This document shows positions 44,244 to 54,881 of a stretch of 64,000 nucleotides of DNA, in pieces. The translations under genes were made by a program, and so were the position numbers. Position 1 is the stretch's first letter. Each line of letters begins with the position of its first letter. This DNA comes from Roseovarius aestuarii (lineage in GTDB: Bacteria > Pseudomonadota > Alphaproteobacteria > Rhodobacterales > Rhodobacteraceae), in the NCBI RefSeq assembly GCF_019966515.1, contig NZ_JAIMIB010000006.1, positions 62,001 through 126,000 of the forward strand, in the 5' to 3' direction. The notes beneath the pieces were generated by a model. That model made no database searches, was not told where the DNA came from, and saw only the letters and a list, made by a program, of their open reading frames with translations.

Positions 44244-47158
44244 GGTTGCTGTTCCGCGCTGATGTCCTGCCCGCATCGCGCCAGCAGGCGATCGGCGTTG
44301 GCGGCTTCACGCTCCAGCATAGGCAAATTTTTCTGCAACGCCTCAATGTCGCCGTCGATCGCCAGCTTTTCAGCGTGTTCCAGGCATTGCTGAAGGGCCG
44401 AGATGTGAAAATTCGCAGCGGCCCCGCGTAGTTTGTGCAATTCCTGCCGGGCAGCGACGTGGTCGCCTGTGCCAATGGCCTGCCGTATGGCCGACATCCT
44501 CTCGGGGGCCTGTTGCAGATAGAGGTCGATGATCCGCCCGACCTGTTCCACGCCGATGGTGGCACTGTCGGCAGCAAGGGTTTTCATCAGCGAACTGGCC
44601 TGCCGGTCATCGCCAGAATCGGACCTTGTCGACAAAAAGACCTTGCGGGCCTGCCGGTCTGACACAACCGCCGACAACGCGTTCATCAACCGCTCCGGTG
44701 ATACGGGTTTGGCCAGAAACGCATCCATACCCTGATCCAGATGGGCATCGATCTGATCGTCGAAAACATGCGCCGACATGGCGATGATAGGTGTCGAGGC
44801 CCGCTGAGGATGCGGCAATTTTCGGATCTTCCGTGCGACGGTGATACCGCTGAAATCCGGCAGGTTGATATCGAGCAGGATCACGTCGAAGTCATTTTCC
44901 GCCGCAAGGGTCACGGCTTCGGTGCCGCGTTCGGCGAGGCATACCTCGTGCCCCATTTTCTTGAGATACCCGTCCGCCACCATCTGGTTGATCTCGTTAT
45001 CCTCGACAACCAGCACCCTGAGGGGCGTTACGGCGTCGTTCACCTTCAGCGGAATGGTGTCCGGATCCAGCATCTTCTGGTCGCCCAGCCCGAATGTCGC
45101 CCGCAGGGTAAAGATCGACCCGACATTTAGCGTACTTTCGACCGACAGGGTGCCGCCCAAGGCATTGGTGAACCTCTGGCATATGGCAAGGCCAAGCCCG
45201 GTGCCGCCGAGGCGGTGAATCACCGAGGCATCCGCCTGCTCGAAGGCTTCGAAAATGCGTTCCTGAGCCTCGGGCAGAATGCCCTCGCCGGTGTCGCTGA
45301 CTTCAAGCACCAGATCGACCTTGGCATCGGTCACACCGATCAGGCGGGCACGCAGTACCACGTCACCATCCGATGTCGCCTTGATCGCGTTGGACAGAAG
45401 GTTGAACAGGATCTGGCGAATTTTGTTCATGTCGCCGATGATGACCTCGGGCAACCTTCTGTCCACGTCCAGGCTTAGCGTTGTGCCCCGTTCGAGGGCG
45501 ACCGGGTTCATCAGATTGATGATGCCCTGCAATAGGGTATCCAGATCGAAGGGCACGTTGTTCACCACATCCCGCCCGGCTTCGATCTTCGACAGATCAA
45601 GAATGGCATTCAGGATGCCCAGCAGGCTTTCGCCCGAGGCGAGCGCGATTTTCAGGCGCTCGGTCTGGGTCGGGCTCAGCGGCTCTTCGGGCAGGACACG
45701 CAGCATGCCAAGCACGCCGTGCATCGGGGTCCGGATTTCATGGCTCATCATTGCCAGAAACTCGGATTTGGCCCGGTTGGCTTTTTCGGCCTGCTCGCGT
45801 GCGGCGCCGTGCGCTTCGGCTTCGCGTTGCAGCTGGGCGGTGCGTTCCGAGACCAGCCTTTGCAGCTCTTCGCGATGCGCGCGCAGTTCCTGTTCGGTCC
45901 GTTCGCGTTCCTCTTCCAGCTCGCGTTTCACGACGGCCTGCTCGCGGAACACCTCGACCGCGCGCTCCATCTCGGCGATCTCGTCCGATCCGACGGTGTT
46001 GACCTTGAGGTCGATATCCCCGTCCGCCAGCGCTTTCATGTGCTGGGACAACAGGTCCAGCCGCTTGGTCAGGTTACCGCGCACGTAAAACCACAGCACT
46101 GTCAGCGAGGCCAGCGCGGCAATCGCGGCGATGACTGTCAGCCGGATCAGACCGTCGCGGATGTCGCGGGTCGCGTTCGCGCCGGACAGCACTGCCTCCT
46201 CCTGCGAACGTTGTGCCAGATCCGTTGCCTGTTGGCCCAGTGCCTGGGCGAGAACGGCGATATCATTCTGAACCCAAACAATTTTTTCGTTAATGATGAG
46301 TGTTCTTCTCACAATCTCGAAAATACCGCCTTCGGCGGTCGAATCCGTTTCCGTCCCCAGAACCTGCAGCAGATCAGCCGCTTGTCCTGCTCGAACCGGG
46401 TCGCGAATAGCCGATACACGCCGGGCAACAAATTCCAGCAACCGTTTGAATTCGTCTTCAAGCCGGGCAAGGTCGGCCTGCTGGTCGATGCTGGAAATCT
46501 GGTTGATCACCAGTCCGATTTCCGACGCGCGCGAGCGCAGTTCAAACATCAGGCCAAGCTGGAACAGGTCGACCTCGATCAGCTTGTCGAGCGCATCGAA
46601 GTAATTTTCGCGGCCGCCGTCGATTTCATAAAGCGACGAAATGATCGCGGTGGTCGCCATATCGGCATTGGCGACCAGCGTGTCGGATATTTCGGCCAGC
46701 GCCGCCGAGGCACCCAGAATGGTTTTCAGCCGTGCGTCCCGCGCCCTGGCCAGCTTTATCCGATGTTCGACCAGACTGTCGAGATCGCGTATTTTCGATC
46801 CGATTTGGACGGTGGTAAGCCGCAGTTCCGAATTATCCAGCCCTTCCGGGCCGGCAAAGCTGCTCAGGCGGTCCGACAGGGCCTTGACGTGAAAGATCAG
46901 GAAAGCCTTGCGCTTTTCGCGCGCTTCCTGCGTCGCCACGCTGCCAAGCTCAGGGGCGCCCACCACGATCCGGGCGCTGTCTTCGGCAATGGCGCGCACT
47001 TCAGTAATCTGTGGGATCGTCCGCTCAGCGATGTCGGTCTGTGTCTGGGCGATATCGCGCAGCTCGACCCACGCGAAAAGCCCTGCCAGTGCAGGCGCAC
47101 CGGCAATCGCAAGAAACGCCAGAAAAAGTCGTTCACCAAGACCGATGCGCCATTTCAT
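44216..47158 (-). CDS. torS: TorS-type tripartite hybrid sensor histidine kinase
   Basis: The 980-residue inner-membrane sensor has one helix near the N-terminus and a second at about residues 335-355. They enclose a large helical periplasmic sensor domain. Then come HAMP, a charged coiled coil, the kinase with His 473 ([12 protein letters not shown]), the ATP-binding domain ([18 protein letters not shown]), a receiver with Asp 763 ([11 protein letters not shown]) and an HPt domain with His 908 ([12 protein letters not shown]). This His-Asp-His relay and order match TorS, which works with TorT to sense TMAO and phosphorylate TorR. Confidence 0.94.
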   Translation of the reverse strand: MKWRIGLGERLFLAFLAIAGAPALAGLFAWVELRDIAQTQTDIAERTIPQITEVRAIAEDSARIVVGAPELGSVATQEAREKRKAFLIFHVKALSDRLSSFAGPEGLDNSELRLTTVQIGSKIRDLDSLVEHRIKLARARDARLKTILGASAALAEISDTLVANADMATTAIISSLYEIDGGRENYFDALDKLIEVDLFQLGLMFELRSRASEIGLVINQISSIDQQADLARLEDEFKRLLEFVARRVSAIRDPVRAGQAADLLQVLGTETDSTAEGGIFEIVRRTLIINEKIVWVQNDIAVLAQALGQQATDLAQRSQEEAVLSGANATRDIRDGLIRLTVIAAIAALASLTVLWFYVRGNLTKRLDLLSQHMKALADGDIDLKVNTVGSDEIAEMERAVEVFREQAVVKRELEEERERTEQELRAHREELQRLVSERTAQLQREAEAHGAAREQAEKANRAKSEFLAMMSHEIRTPMHGVLGMLRVLPEEPLSPTQTERLKIALASGESLLGILNAILDLSKIEAGRDVVNNVPFDLDTLLQGIINLMNPVALERGTTLSLDVDRRLPEVIIGDMNKIRQILFNLLSNAIKATSDGDVVLRARLIGVTDAKVDLVLEVSDTGEGILPEAQERIFEAFEQADASVIHRLGGTGLGLAICQRFTNALGGTLSVESTLNVGSIFTLRATFGLGDQKMLDPDTIPLKVNDAVTPLRVLVVEDNEINQMVADGYLKKMGHEVCLAERGTEAVTLAAENDFDVILLDINLPDFSGITVARKIRKLPHPQRASTPIIAMSAHVFDDQIDAHLDQGMDAFLAKPVSPERLMNALSAVVSDRQARKVFLSTRSDSGDDRQASSLMKTLAADSATIGVEQVGRIIDLYLQQAPERMSAIRQAIGTGDHVAARQELHKLRGAAANFHISALQQCLEHAEKLAIDGDIEALQKNLPMLEREAANADRLLARCGQDISAEQQPHSSAAVNM

Positions 47159-47229
47159 TTGAAAAACTTACTGCCGCTGTGCGCTTTCTGCAAATTGCGA
47201 AGTGATAATGCATGCCCTAGGATCACCGA

Positions 47230-48288
47230 ATGAAAATTCTCGCAGCACCTTTTGCATTCCTTTTCGCCGCACTTGCTGCAACCTCGGTCAGTGCGCTGGA
47301 AGACTGGGACCTGGAACGCTGGCTGACCCCGCTGGATTATGCCAGCGACACCGAGGCGATCCAGTATGCGCGTATCGGTGCGGCGTCGCGGACATGGAGG
47401 TTGTGTGTTGCCTATCCGCATCTCAAGGATGCCTACTGGCTGAGTGTCAATTACGGCATGGTGCAGGAAGCGCAGCGCCTGGGCGTTTCGTTCAGGCTGG
47501 TTGAAGCAGGGGGGTATCCCAACCTCGACCGTCAGATCCAGCAGATCAGGGAATGTATGCGCGAGGGGGCGGATGCGCTGGTTGTCGGCACTGTGTCTTA
47601 TGACGGGCTGACCGAGACCCTGCTGGATATCGCGCGGGAAAACCCGGTGATCGCCACGGTAAATGACATCGCCAGCGACGGCATTATCGCCAAGTCGGGT
47701 GTGTCCTGGGTGCAGATGGGCGCCGCCGCCGGGCGCGCCATCGCCGACCGGCATCCCAAGGGCAGCGCGCCGGTCAAGATTGCCTGGTTTCCCGGCCCGA
47801 AAGGTGCCGGCTGGGTGACCTTCGTTCAGCAGGGGTTCGAGGAGGCCCTGGCGGAAAGCTCGGCGGAAATCGTGGTGACGAAATGGGGTGATACGGGCCG
47901 CGAAATTCAGGTACGCTTGGTCGAAGAGGCGCTGATCGAACGCCCGGATATCGACTATATCGTCGGCAGCGCCCCGGCGGCAGAGGCGGCCGTGTCGATC
48001 CTGCGCGCCAACGGGCTGAGCGATAAAATCGGCATCGTGTCCGACTATATGACCCATGCGGTGTTCCGCGGTATTCGCCGCGGCCGCATTCTGTCGGCAC
48101 CAACGGATTTCCCGGTTTTGCAGGGAAAGCTGGCGATCGAACAGGCGGTCAGGGCGCTTGAAGGCAAGCTGGAGATCACCCATGCGGGTCCGCGCGTCGT
48201 CATTGTCGATCAGGATAATCTGGATGAAGTCGGCTCGGACGGATCGCTTGCCCCGCCCGCATTTCAGCCGGTGTTTCGCCTGAATTAA
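47230..48288 (+). CDS. torT: TorT periplasmic TMAO-sensing protein
   Basis: The 352-residue protein has a signal peptide (cleavage near VSALE) and the sugar-binding-protein-like periplasmic fold. The TorT-type start EDWDLERWLTPLDY, PHLKDAYWLSVNYGMVQEAQRLG and GADALVVGTVSYDGL support TorT over an ordinary ABC binding protein. In E. coli TorT binds TMAO and presents it to TorS. It is divergent from torS with 71 bases between, and there are no transporter genes next to it. Confidence 0.91.
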   Translation: MKILAAPFAFLFAALAATSVSALEDWDLERWLTPLDYASDTEAIQYARIGAASRTWRLCVAYPHLKDAYWLSVNYGMVQEAQRLGVSFRLVEAGGYPNLDRQIQQIRECMREGADALVVGTVSYDGLTETLLDIARENPVIATVNDIASDGIIAKSGVSWVQMGAAAGRAIADRHPKGSAPVKIAWFPGPKGAGWVTFVQQGFEEALAESSAEIVVTKWGDTGREIQVRLVEEALIERPDIDYIVGSAPAAEAAVSILRANGLSDKIGIVSDYMTHAVFRGIRRGRILSAPTDFPVLQGKLAIEQAVRALEGKLEITHAGPRVVIVDQDNLDEVGSDGSLAPPAFQPVFRLN

Positions 48289-48524
48289 GTCGATCGGCGG
48301 CGTAATGGTTTCTGCGGCGTCACGAGATGCTGTTCGAGTTTGTCGCCGGTACGGCGGCGTGGCCCGTGTACCGCCAATGCCCGTTCACTGCCAGAATGCG
48401 CCTCATCAAGATCGTCTGAAGCTGATGTGGCCTAAGCTCGTGTAAAAAATCACCGGTAATCAAGATGAAACGGACGCCCCGTCAAAGAGCGCCCGCAACA
48501 TATTTATCTCGGAAAGGGACCGAT

Positions 48525-50027
48525 TTATTCGGTGCTTTCCTTCTCTTCTGCGTCCGCATCCTCAAGCGAGAGGGCCACGAAACGCGGGTCACCGGCGCGG
48601 CGGACCAGCAACAGGATCGATTTGCGACCAGCATCCTTGGCTTCTGCAATGCGATCATCCAGATCAGAGATGCTGAGCAGTTTCTCTTGCCCGGCCTCGA
48701 CGATCAGGTCACCGGCGCGGATGCCCTTTTCATAGGCTTCGGACAATTCATCGACGTCGCGGACTACAAGGCCGGTGGCATCTGCATCCAGTTCAAGCAC
48801 GGTGCGCGCCTCGTCATCCAGCGGGCCGATGTTGAGCCCCAGCATTTTCTTCTGCATGGGGGCCTTGTCGCCATTGTCGCCATCCTCAACCTGAGCGGCG
48901 GGGATCGCACCCTCGGCGGCTTCGCGGCGGCCCAGAGTTACCTTGAGCGTCTGGGTTTTGCCTTCGCGGAAGACAACCACACGCACGGTCTTGCCGACCT
49001 CGGTATTGCCGACCTGACGCACCAGGCCACGGGTATCGGCAACTTCCTTGCCATCAAAGGACATGATCACGTCGCCCGATTGCATACCGGATTCAGCGGC
49101 GGGGCCTTCGGGAACGTCGGTCACCAGCGCACCGGCAACCTTTTCAAGGCCGATCGCCTCGGCCACGTCATCGGTGACGTCCTGAATACGAACACCCAGC
49201 CATCCGCGACGGGTCTCGCCGAACTCCTTCAACTGGTCCACCACCTTGGTCACGACATTTGAGGCCATCGAAAAACCGATGCCGATTGAGCCGCCGGTGG
49301 GGCTGAGGATGGCCGTGTTCACGCCGATCACTTCGCCATCAAGGTTGAAAAGCGGCCCGCCCGAGTTGCCCCGGTTGATGGCGGCGTCGGTCTGGATGTA
49401 GTCGTCATAAGTGCCGGAAAGCGCGCGATTGCGGGCCGACACGATGCCGGCGGAGACCGAAAACCCCTGGCCCAGCGGATTGCCCATCGCGACAACCCAG
49501 TCGCCGACGCGTGCCACGTCACTGTCGCCGAAGCTGACAAAGGGCAGCGGCTCGTCGGTTTCAACTTTCAGCAGCGCGATATCGGTCTTGGGGTCGGTGC
49601 CGATCACCTTGGCCTCAAGTTCGCCGCCCGAGTAAAACTCGATGATAATTTCATCGGCGCTTTCGATCACATGGTTGTTGGTGACCACATAGCCATCTTC
49701 GGAAATGACGAAACCTGATCCAAGCGCCGACGTGCGGCGCGGGCGATCGCCATTTTCGTTCCGTTCACGAAACTGGCGGAAGAAATCCTCGAACGGGGAG
49801 CCTTCGGGCACGATCGGCGAAGGGCCGGTGCCCTGGGCCATCACAGTGGAGGTGGTGATATTCACAACCGCCGGGCTGAATTTCTCGGCCAGATCGGCAA
49901 AGCTGTCGGGCCGGGCCAGGGCGGTAATCGTCTGTGCCAGCAGAATAGCAAACGCCAGCGCTGTCAGCCAGAAGGCACGCAGGCCATTGATATTCTGCCG
50001 TGTCTTGGAAACGGTTTGAACTTTCAC
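48525..50027 (-). CDS. degP: Do/HtrA family periplasmic serine protease
   Basis: The 500-residue protease has an N-terminal membrane or signal helix (about residues 18-38). The trypsin-like domain has the catalytic triad in TNNHVIES (His), KTDIALLKV (Asp) and INRGNSGGPLF (Ser). Two PDZ domains follow (about residues 270-360 and 400-490). It degrades or refolds damaged envelope proteins. The start is GTG with AAGGAG upstream. It ends the hflK-hflC-DUF2065 cluster, from which a 138-base gap with a hairpin separates it. Confidence 0.96.
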   Translation of the reverse strand: MKVQTVSKTRQNINGLRAFWLTALAFAILLAQTITALARPDSFADLAEKFSPAVVNITTSTVMAQGTGPSPIVPEGSPFEDFFRQFRERNENGDRPRRTSALGSGFVISEDGYVVTNNHVIESADEIIIEFYSGGELEAKVIGTDPKTDIALLKVETDEPLPFVSFGDSDVARVGDWVVAMGNPLGQGFSVSAGIVSARNRALSGTYDDYIQTDAAINRGNSGGPLFNLDGEVIGVNTAILSPTGGSIGIGFSMASNVVTKVVDQLKEFGETRRGWLGVRIQDVTDDVAEAIGLEKVAGALVTDVPEGPAAESGMQSGDVIMSFDGKEVADTRGLVRQVGNTEVGKTVRVVVFREGKTQTLKVTLGRREAAEGAIPAAQVEDGDNGDKAPMQKKMLGLNIGPLDDEARTVLELDADATGLVVRDVDELSEAYEKGIRAGDLIVEAGQEKLLSISDLDDRIAEAKDAGRKSILLLVRRAGDPRFVALSLEDADAEEKESTE

Positions 50028-50102
50028 GCGGGGCTCTCCTTCGTTGTCCTAAGTATTTCCGGCGTAAGTGCCGGACCTGTCTGCGTTACATGTAGGTACC
50101 GG

Positions 50103-50126
50103 GTTGCCTATCGCAAAGATAGCAAC
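50103..50126. repeat. Imperfect inverted repeat between DUF2065 and degP genes
   Basis: GTTGC-C-TATC (50103-50112) and GATAGCAAC (50118-50126) pair over nine bases with one bulged C and a five-base loop. It lies 40 bases after the DUF2065 stop on the minus strand. No T run follows, so it could be a weak terminator, a processing site or an operator for degP. Confidence 0.45.
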
Positions 50127-50165
50127 AAAGGGTCACGCGCATGTGAACAATTTGTCAGAAGTTTA

Positions 50166-50363
50166 TCAGGCGCCAAGCGTTTTGGCGACCCAGACCATGA
50201 TCAGACCCAGGACAATCGCCAAGAGGCCCATCAGGCGGCGACTCTCAACCGGCATGGCGCGCAGGGCGACAAGCAACTGGTCGATAAGCGAAGGGGCCAG
50301 CGCATAGACCAGCCCCTCGACAATCAGTACCAGCCCGAGGGCCAGAAACGTCGTTTCGATCAT
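50166..50363 (-). CDS. DUF2065 small membrane protein
   Basis: The 65-residue protein has two hydrophobic helices (MIETTFLALGLVLIVEGLVY and the segment GLLAIVLGLIMVWVAK) joined by a polar turn with LRAMPVESRRLMG. DUF2065 proteins are commonly encoded directly after hflC in proteobacteria, as here, with a four-base overlap. The role is unknown; location suggests a partner of the HflKC complex. Confidence 0.9.
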   Translation of the reverse strand: MIETTFLALGLVLIVEGLVYALAPSLIDQLLVALRAMPVESRRLMGLLAIVLGLIMVWVAKTLGA

Positions 50364-51262
50364 TGCGCCGCGCTGGCCCGGTTGGCCGCAGCCCCCTGAT
50401 CCGAGCGCAGGTAATTAAAGAACTCGCTGTCCGGCGACAGTACCATGCTGGAATTATTGCCAGTCAGCGAATGTTCATAGGCCGCCAGCGAGCGGTAGAA
50501 TTCGAAGAACTCGGCATCCTGAGCATACGCCTGAGCAAAGATCTTGTTGCGCTCGGCATCGGCCTCACCCTCGATGATACGGGCATCACGACGCGCTTCC
50601 GAGAGGATCTCTTCGTAGGTCCGGTCGGCGGTTGCCGTCACCCGTTGCGCCGCCTCGCGGCCCCGGGCGCGTTCGTCGGTGGCCTCGCGCTCGCGCTCGG
50701 CGATCATCCGTTGCAGGGTGGCGTCAAAGTTCTGCTCGGGCAGGTTGGTCTGGCGCAGGCGCACATCTACCACTTCGAGGCCCAGTGCCTTGGCGCGGCT
50801 GTCCGCGCGGTTCCTGATCTGGTTCATCAGGCCGGCCCGTTCTGGTGACAGGATTGTGTTCGAAGTCACCCCCTGCGAGCCCAAAACCGCCCGGATCTGA
50901 CCATCGAGAATATCGTTGAGCTGAATCGCTGCCTCGCGTTCGCCGCCTGCCGCAAGCGCCTGACGAAACTGGCGCACATCGGCAATGCGGTAGAGTACGA
51001 AGGCGTCAACCTCTAGCCGCCGGTCATCAGCGGGCGTCACCTCGATCACCGGCGTTTCAAGCGACAGGATACGGTCTTCGTAGCGCACGACCTCGTCCAG
51101 CATCGGCACCTTGAAGCCCAGGCCCGGTTCGACACGGACCTGCTTGATCTGGCCAAAGCGCAACACCAGAGCTTTTTCGCGCTCATCTACAATGAAGATC
51201 GACGACAGCGCCACAACAACGGCAACAACGAGGATCGGAAAGAGGAATTTGGTTTTTCCCAT
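50360..51262 (-). CDS. hflC: HflC, membrane protease modulator
   Basis: The 300-residue SPFH/prohibitin-domain protein has one N-terminal membrane helix (LFPILVVAVVVALSSIFIV), the KALVLRFGQIKQVR start of the SPFH domain and a long charged helix (GREAAQRVTATADRTYEEILSEARR-type, about residues 190-260). HflK and HflC form a large periplasm-facing cage around the FtsH protease in the inner membrane. It shares one base with the hflK stop. Confidence 0.95.
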   Translation of the reverse strand: MGKTKFLFPILVVAVVVALSSIFIVDEREKALVLRFGQIKQVRVEPGLGFKVPMLDEVVRYEDRILSLETPVIEVTPADDRRLEVDAFVLYRIADVRQFRQALAAGGEREAAIQLNDILDGQIRAVLGSQGVTSNTILSPERAGLMNQIRNRADSRAKALGLEVVDVRLRQTNLPEQNFDATLQRMIAEREREATDERARGREAAQRVTATADRTYEEILSEARRDARIIEGEADAERNKIFAQAYAQDAEFFEFYRSLAAYEHSLTGNNSSMVLSPDSEFFNYLRSDQGAAANRASAAQ

Positions 51263-52446
51263 CAGTTTGCTCCCTGACTGCGACGCAGTTCATTCAGTGG
51301 CAGGTAGGGTACGACGCCCTGCCCGCCGCCATTGGTGTTGTTTTCGAGGATGATCTTGTCGACATCGCCCAGCACTTTTTCCATAGTTTCAAGATAGAGA
51401 CGCTTCCGGGTCACTTCAGGCGCGGCCTGATATTCGTTCAGAACCGCAAGGAAACGGCTGGCCTCACCCACGGCGTCATTGACGACCCGGGCGCGGTAGC
51501 CTTCGGCGGCTTCCAGCAGTTGTGCGGATTCACCGCGCGCCTCGGCCAGTTTGCGGTTGGCATAAGCATCGGCCTGACGCTCCACCCGGTCGCGTTCTTG
51601 TTCCGCCGCCTGCACATCGCGGAAGGCGTCGATCACCGACTCGTTCGCAGTGCGCCCTTCGGCATCCGTCACGCTGACGGTCTGGCTGGGTGGGTCCACC
51701 TTGTTAAAGTTGACGCGGATGATGTTGATGCCGGTTTCGCGGTTATCCAGCGTCTCCTGGATCAGTTCCTTGACCCGCGCTTCAATCGCTGCCCGGTCAC
51801 GGTTCAGGATCGGGGCCAGCTCGGACTGGGCGATCACTTCACGCATCGCCGCCTCGGAAATGGCACGCACGGACTCGTTGGGGTATTTCAGCGAGAACTT
51901 GAAATCCTCGGCGTCCTTGATGTTCCAGACCACTTGAAAGTCGATATCGACGATGTTTTCGTCGGTGGTCAGCATCAGACCGTCATTGTCGCCGCCGCCG
52001 CGGCTGACACCGATGCTTTCGGTCCGGTTGGTGGTGACGTTGAATACCTCGGCGGTCACAACAGGCCAGGGGGCAAAGTTCAGGCCCTCGGTGCCGATGC
52101 CGGAAAACTTGCCCAGAAACAGCTCGATCGACTGCTCTTCGGGTTTGACCGTGTAAAAGCTTGCCGCGCCCCAGAGACCAACAGCCACAAGTGCGCCGAT
52201 AAAGAAAGTGCCTTTGCCAAAGCCGGGACCCTGACCGCCGCCCGAGCCACCGGAGCCACCGGAGCCACCACGACCGCCCATCAGCACACGCAGCTGGTCC
52301 TGGCCCTTTTTCATGAGCTGTTCGATTTCGGGTATCTGCCCGCCCTCGGAGGGGCGTCTGCCGCCCCGATTGCCGCCGCGGTCGTCATCGTCGCCGCCGC
52401 CCGAATTTCCGCCGCCGCCCCAAGGGCCGCCAGAATGTCCAGCCAT
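51262..52446 (-). CDS. hflK: HflK, membrane protease modulator
   Basis: The 394-residue partner of HflC has a Gly/Asp-rich cytosolic N-terminus (MAGHSGGPWGGGGNSGGG), including a GGSGGSGG run near residue 65. One membrane helix (about residues 84-102), an SPFH domain (FYTVKPEEQSIELFLGKF onward) and a long helical region with FNKVDPPSQTVSVTDAEG follow. With HflC it encases FtsH and restricts its proteolysis. The start at 52446 gives the family N-terminus. Confidence 0.95.
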   Translation of the reverse strand: MAGHSGGPWGGGGNSGGGDDDDRGGNRGGRRPSEGGQIPEIEQLMKKGQDQLRVLMGGRGGSGGSGGSGGGQGPGFGKGTFFIGALVAVGLWGAASFYTVKPEEQSIELFLGKFSGIGTEGLNFAPWPVVTAEVFNVTTNRTESIGVSRGGGDNDGLMLTTDENIVDIDFQVVWNIKDAEDFKFSLKYPNESVRAISEAAMREVIAQSELAPILNRDRAAIEARVKELIQETLDNRETGINIIRVNFNKVDPPSQTVSVTDAEGRTANESVIDAFRDVQAAEQERDRVERQADAYANRKLAEARGESAQLLEAAEGYRARVVNDAVGEASRFLAVLNEYQAAPEVTRKRLYLETMEKVLGDVDKIILENNTNGGGQGVVPYLPLNELRRSQGAN

Positions 52447-52514
52447 GTATCCTCTTTCCTTTCGAATCCGCCTTTGCAAGCGGTGTATCTAACCTGTGCA
52501 GGAGATGCAAAAAA

Positions 52515-53870
52515 TCAAGTTCTGCGCACAAAATCTCGCATCGTTACTATTTCCTCGGACATGGTGGGATGCACCGCCACGGTCCGGTCGAAATCTTCCT
52601 TGGTCGCGCCCATCTTTACGGCCACGCCCGCGAGTTGGATCATTTCGCCGGCGCCCGGCGCCACGATGTGACAGCCCAGCACCTTGCGGGTCTTCTGGCT
52701 GACGATCAGTTTCATCATCACCTTGTCATCGCGCCCGGCAAAGCTTGATTGCATGGGCTTGAACGATGTGGCGTAGACCTCGATCGGTTCCTGTTTGGCG
52801 GCGTCTTCCTCGGACAGGCCCACGGTGCCCATTTCCGGCTGGGTGAAAATCGCCGTCGGGATCAGGTCGTGATCCACCGGGGTCGGGTTGCCGTTGAACA
52901 CCGTCTCGACAAAGGCCATGCCTTCACGGATCGCCACCGGTGTCAGGGCCACCCGGTTGGTAACATCGCCAATCGCGTAGATTGAAGGCACGCTGGTCTG
53001 GCTATATTTATCGACCTTGATTTCGCCCGCTTTCCCCAGGGCGACGCCGACCTCTTCCAGACCCATATCGCCGCTATTGGGCGCGCGGCCGGTTGCGAAA
53101 AAGACGGTCTCGACCACATCTGTGCTACCGGTGGTGGAAGTGACGCGGTAGCCACCCTCGACCGGAGTCATTTCGCTTATGTTGGTGTCAAGCCGCAGGT
53201 CGATGCCCGAGGCCTTCATCTCGTCCGCGACCAGCCCGCGCGCCTCATCGTCAAAGCCGCGCAGGATTTGTGGGCCGCGATAGAACTGCGTGACCGCGAC
53301 ACCCAACCCGTTGAGGATACCGGCAAATTCGCAGGCGATGTAGCCGCCGCCAATGATCAGGACGGATTTTGGCAGCTTGTCCAGATGGAAGATATCATCG
53401 CTGACAATCGCATGTTCCGCGCCCGGCAGATCGGGTTTGACCGGATGACCGCCGGTGGCCACCAGAATATGCTTGGCGGTGAAGCTTTCACCGGTGCTGA
53501 GGGCGACCGAATGCGCATCCGCCAGTCGCGCGCGGGCATCAAAGCTGTCGACACCATTGTTCTTCAGAATGCTGCGATAGACGCTTTCAAGCCGGTCAAG
53601 CTCGGCATGGAGTTTTGTCTTGAACGCAGGCCAGTCATGCGCACCCGCCGTCACATCCCAGCCATAGGCGCGAGCATCCTGCATCAGCCCGGAGTATTCG
53701 CTGGCAAACACCATAAGTTTCTTGGGCACACAGCCCCGGATCACGCAGGTCCCGCCATAGCGGTCCTCTTCGGCTAGCGCCACTTTGGCGCCGCCTTGCG
53801 CCGCTACCCGTGCTGCCCGGACACCGCCCGAGCCGCCGCCGATCACAAAGAGATCATAGTCGAATGCCAT
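52515..53870 (-). CDS. gor: Glutathione-disulfide reductase
   Basis: The 451-residue flavoenzyme reduces oxidised glutathione with NADPH. It has the FAD-binding GGGSGGVRAARVAA, the redox-active disulfide in GGTCVIRGCVPKKLM, the second nucleotide site IGGGYIACEFAG and the C-terminal HPTMSEE with the catalytic His-Glu pair. It lies 14 bases after rpiA and 68 bases before hflK, probably in one transcript. It supports the glutathione-dependent FrmA and YghU enzymes encoded at the left of the window. Confidence 0.96.
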   Translation of the reverse strand: MAFDYDLFVIGGGSGGVRAARVAAQGGAKVALAEEDRYGGTCVIRGCVPKKLMVFASEYSGLMQDARAYGWDVTAGAHDWPAFKTKLHAELDRLESVYRSILKNNGVDSFDARARLADAHSVALSTGESFTAKHILVATGGHPVKPDLPGAEHAIVSDDIFHLDKLPKSVLIIGGGYIACEFAGILNGLGVAVTQFYRGPQILRGFDDEARGLVADEMKASGIDLRLDTNISEMTPVEGGYRVTSTTGSTDVVETVFFATGRAPNSGDMGLEEVGVALGKAGEIKVDKYSQTSVPSIYAIGDVTNRVALTPVAIREGMAFVETVFNGNPTPVDHDLIPTAIFTQPEMGTVGLSEEDAAKQEPIEVYATSFKPMQSSFAGRDDKVMMKLIVSQKTRKVLGCHIVAPGAGEMIQLAGVAVKMGATKEDFDRTVAVHPTMSEEIVTMRDFVRRT

Positions 53871-53884
53871 CTGCTGTTCCTGCC

Positions 53885-54673
53885 TCAGTCGGACATGTCG
53901 GTGAACAGGTTGTCGGATTCCAGAAAATCCAGACGATCCTCGGCCACCGTGCCTTGGTTGATGTCGCGCGTCTCGACCCGGCCATCGCCGTAGCCCAGAA
54001 CGACCACATCGCAGATATCAATAAACAGGCCGTTTTCAACCACCCCCGGCATCTGATTCATCGCCAGAGACAATTGCTGCGCGTTGCCGATCCGGCCCAG
54101 ATGCAGATCGAGGATGTAGTTACCCTCGTCGGTCACGAAGGGGCTGGCGCCGTTCATCCGGAGCCTGGCTTCGCGTCCAAGCACATCCATGCTGATCAAA
54201 AGCTCTTCGATCAGCGATTTGGTGGTCTGCCATCCAAACGGAATCACCTCGACCGGCAGTGGGAACGCACCCAAGGTTTCAACCTCTTTGCCGATATCCG
54301 CGATTACGACCATCTGGTCACTTGCGGTGGCAACGATCTTTTCCTGCAGGAGCGCGCCGCCTCCGCCTTTTATCAGGTTCAGATCGGCATCGAACTCGTC
54401 GGCGCCGTCGATGGTCAGATCAAGCCACTTGGCCTCATCGAGAGTGATGACCTCGATTCCCACGCCGCGTGCCAGTTCGGCGGTGCGGGTCGAGGTTGGC
54501 ACGCCGCGGATCTTGAGGCCGTCGTCGCGGACGAGTTCGCCCAGGCAGCGGACCATCCAGGCCGCCGTGCTGCCGGTGCCAAGGCCAACCCGCATCCCGT
54601 CTTCGACAAAATCAACGGCTCTTTTGGCCGCGACGAATTTGGCTTTGTCGATGGGCGACAATTCTTGCGACAT
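53885..54673 (-). CDS. rpiA: Ribose-5-phosphate isomerase A
   Basis: The 262-residue enzyme interconverts ribose 5-phosphate and ribulose 5-phosphate in the pentose phosphate pathway. Motifs are VGLGTGSTAAWMV, DGADEFDADLNLIKGGGGALLQEK with the catalytic Asp and Lys, and a conserved GNYILDLHLG. It is upstream of gor in the likely rpiA-gor-hflKC operon; the link to NADPH supply for Gor through the pentose phosphate pathway is a plausible reason for pairing. Confidence 0.96.
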   Translation of the reverse strand: MSQELSPIDKAKFVAAKRAVDFVEDGMRVGLGTGSTAAWMVRCLGELVRDDGLKIRGVPTSTRTAELARGVGIEVITLDEAKWLDLTIDGADEFDADLNLIKGGGGALLQEKIVATASDQMVVIADIGKEVETLGAFPLPVEVIPFGWQTTKSLIEELLISMDVLGREARLRMNGASPFVTDEGNYILDLHLGRIGNAQQLSLAMNQMPGVVENGLFIDICDVVVLGYGDGRVETRDINQGTVAEDRLDFLESDNLFTDMSD

Positions 54674-54881
54674 GGCGGCGACTCCCCGATGTTTGGCAGG
54701 GTTATAAGGGCAATGCCAACGAGGTGCGAGTGCAATTCACCGGAGTGACGTCCCAGATCGCAGAAACGCACCTTTGAGGCGGAGGAGCCGCGCCGTACCC
54801 CCTTGTCGGATGACGCTCTCTGTTGCGCCAAATTTGGCTGCCCGATCTTCCTGCCTGAGACGCGGTACATGTGATATGCGG

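Noticed and set aside
45719..47233. Plus-strand open frame of 504 codons opposite torS
   Set aside because: It mirrors the codon pattern of torS on the other strand, has no ribosome site or family resemblance, and torS has complete domains.
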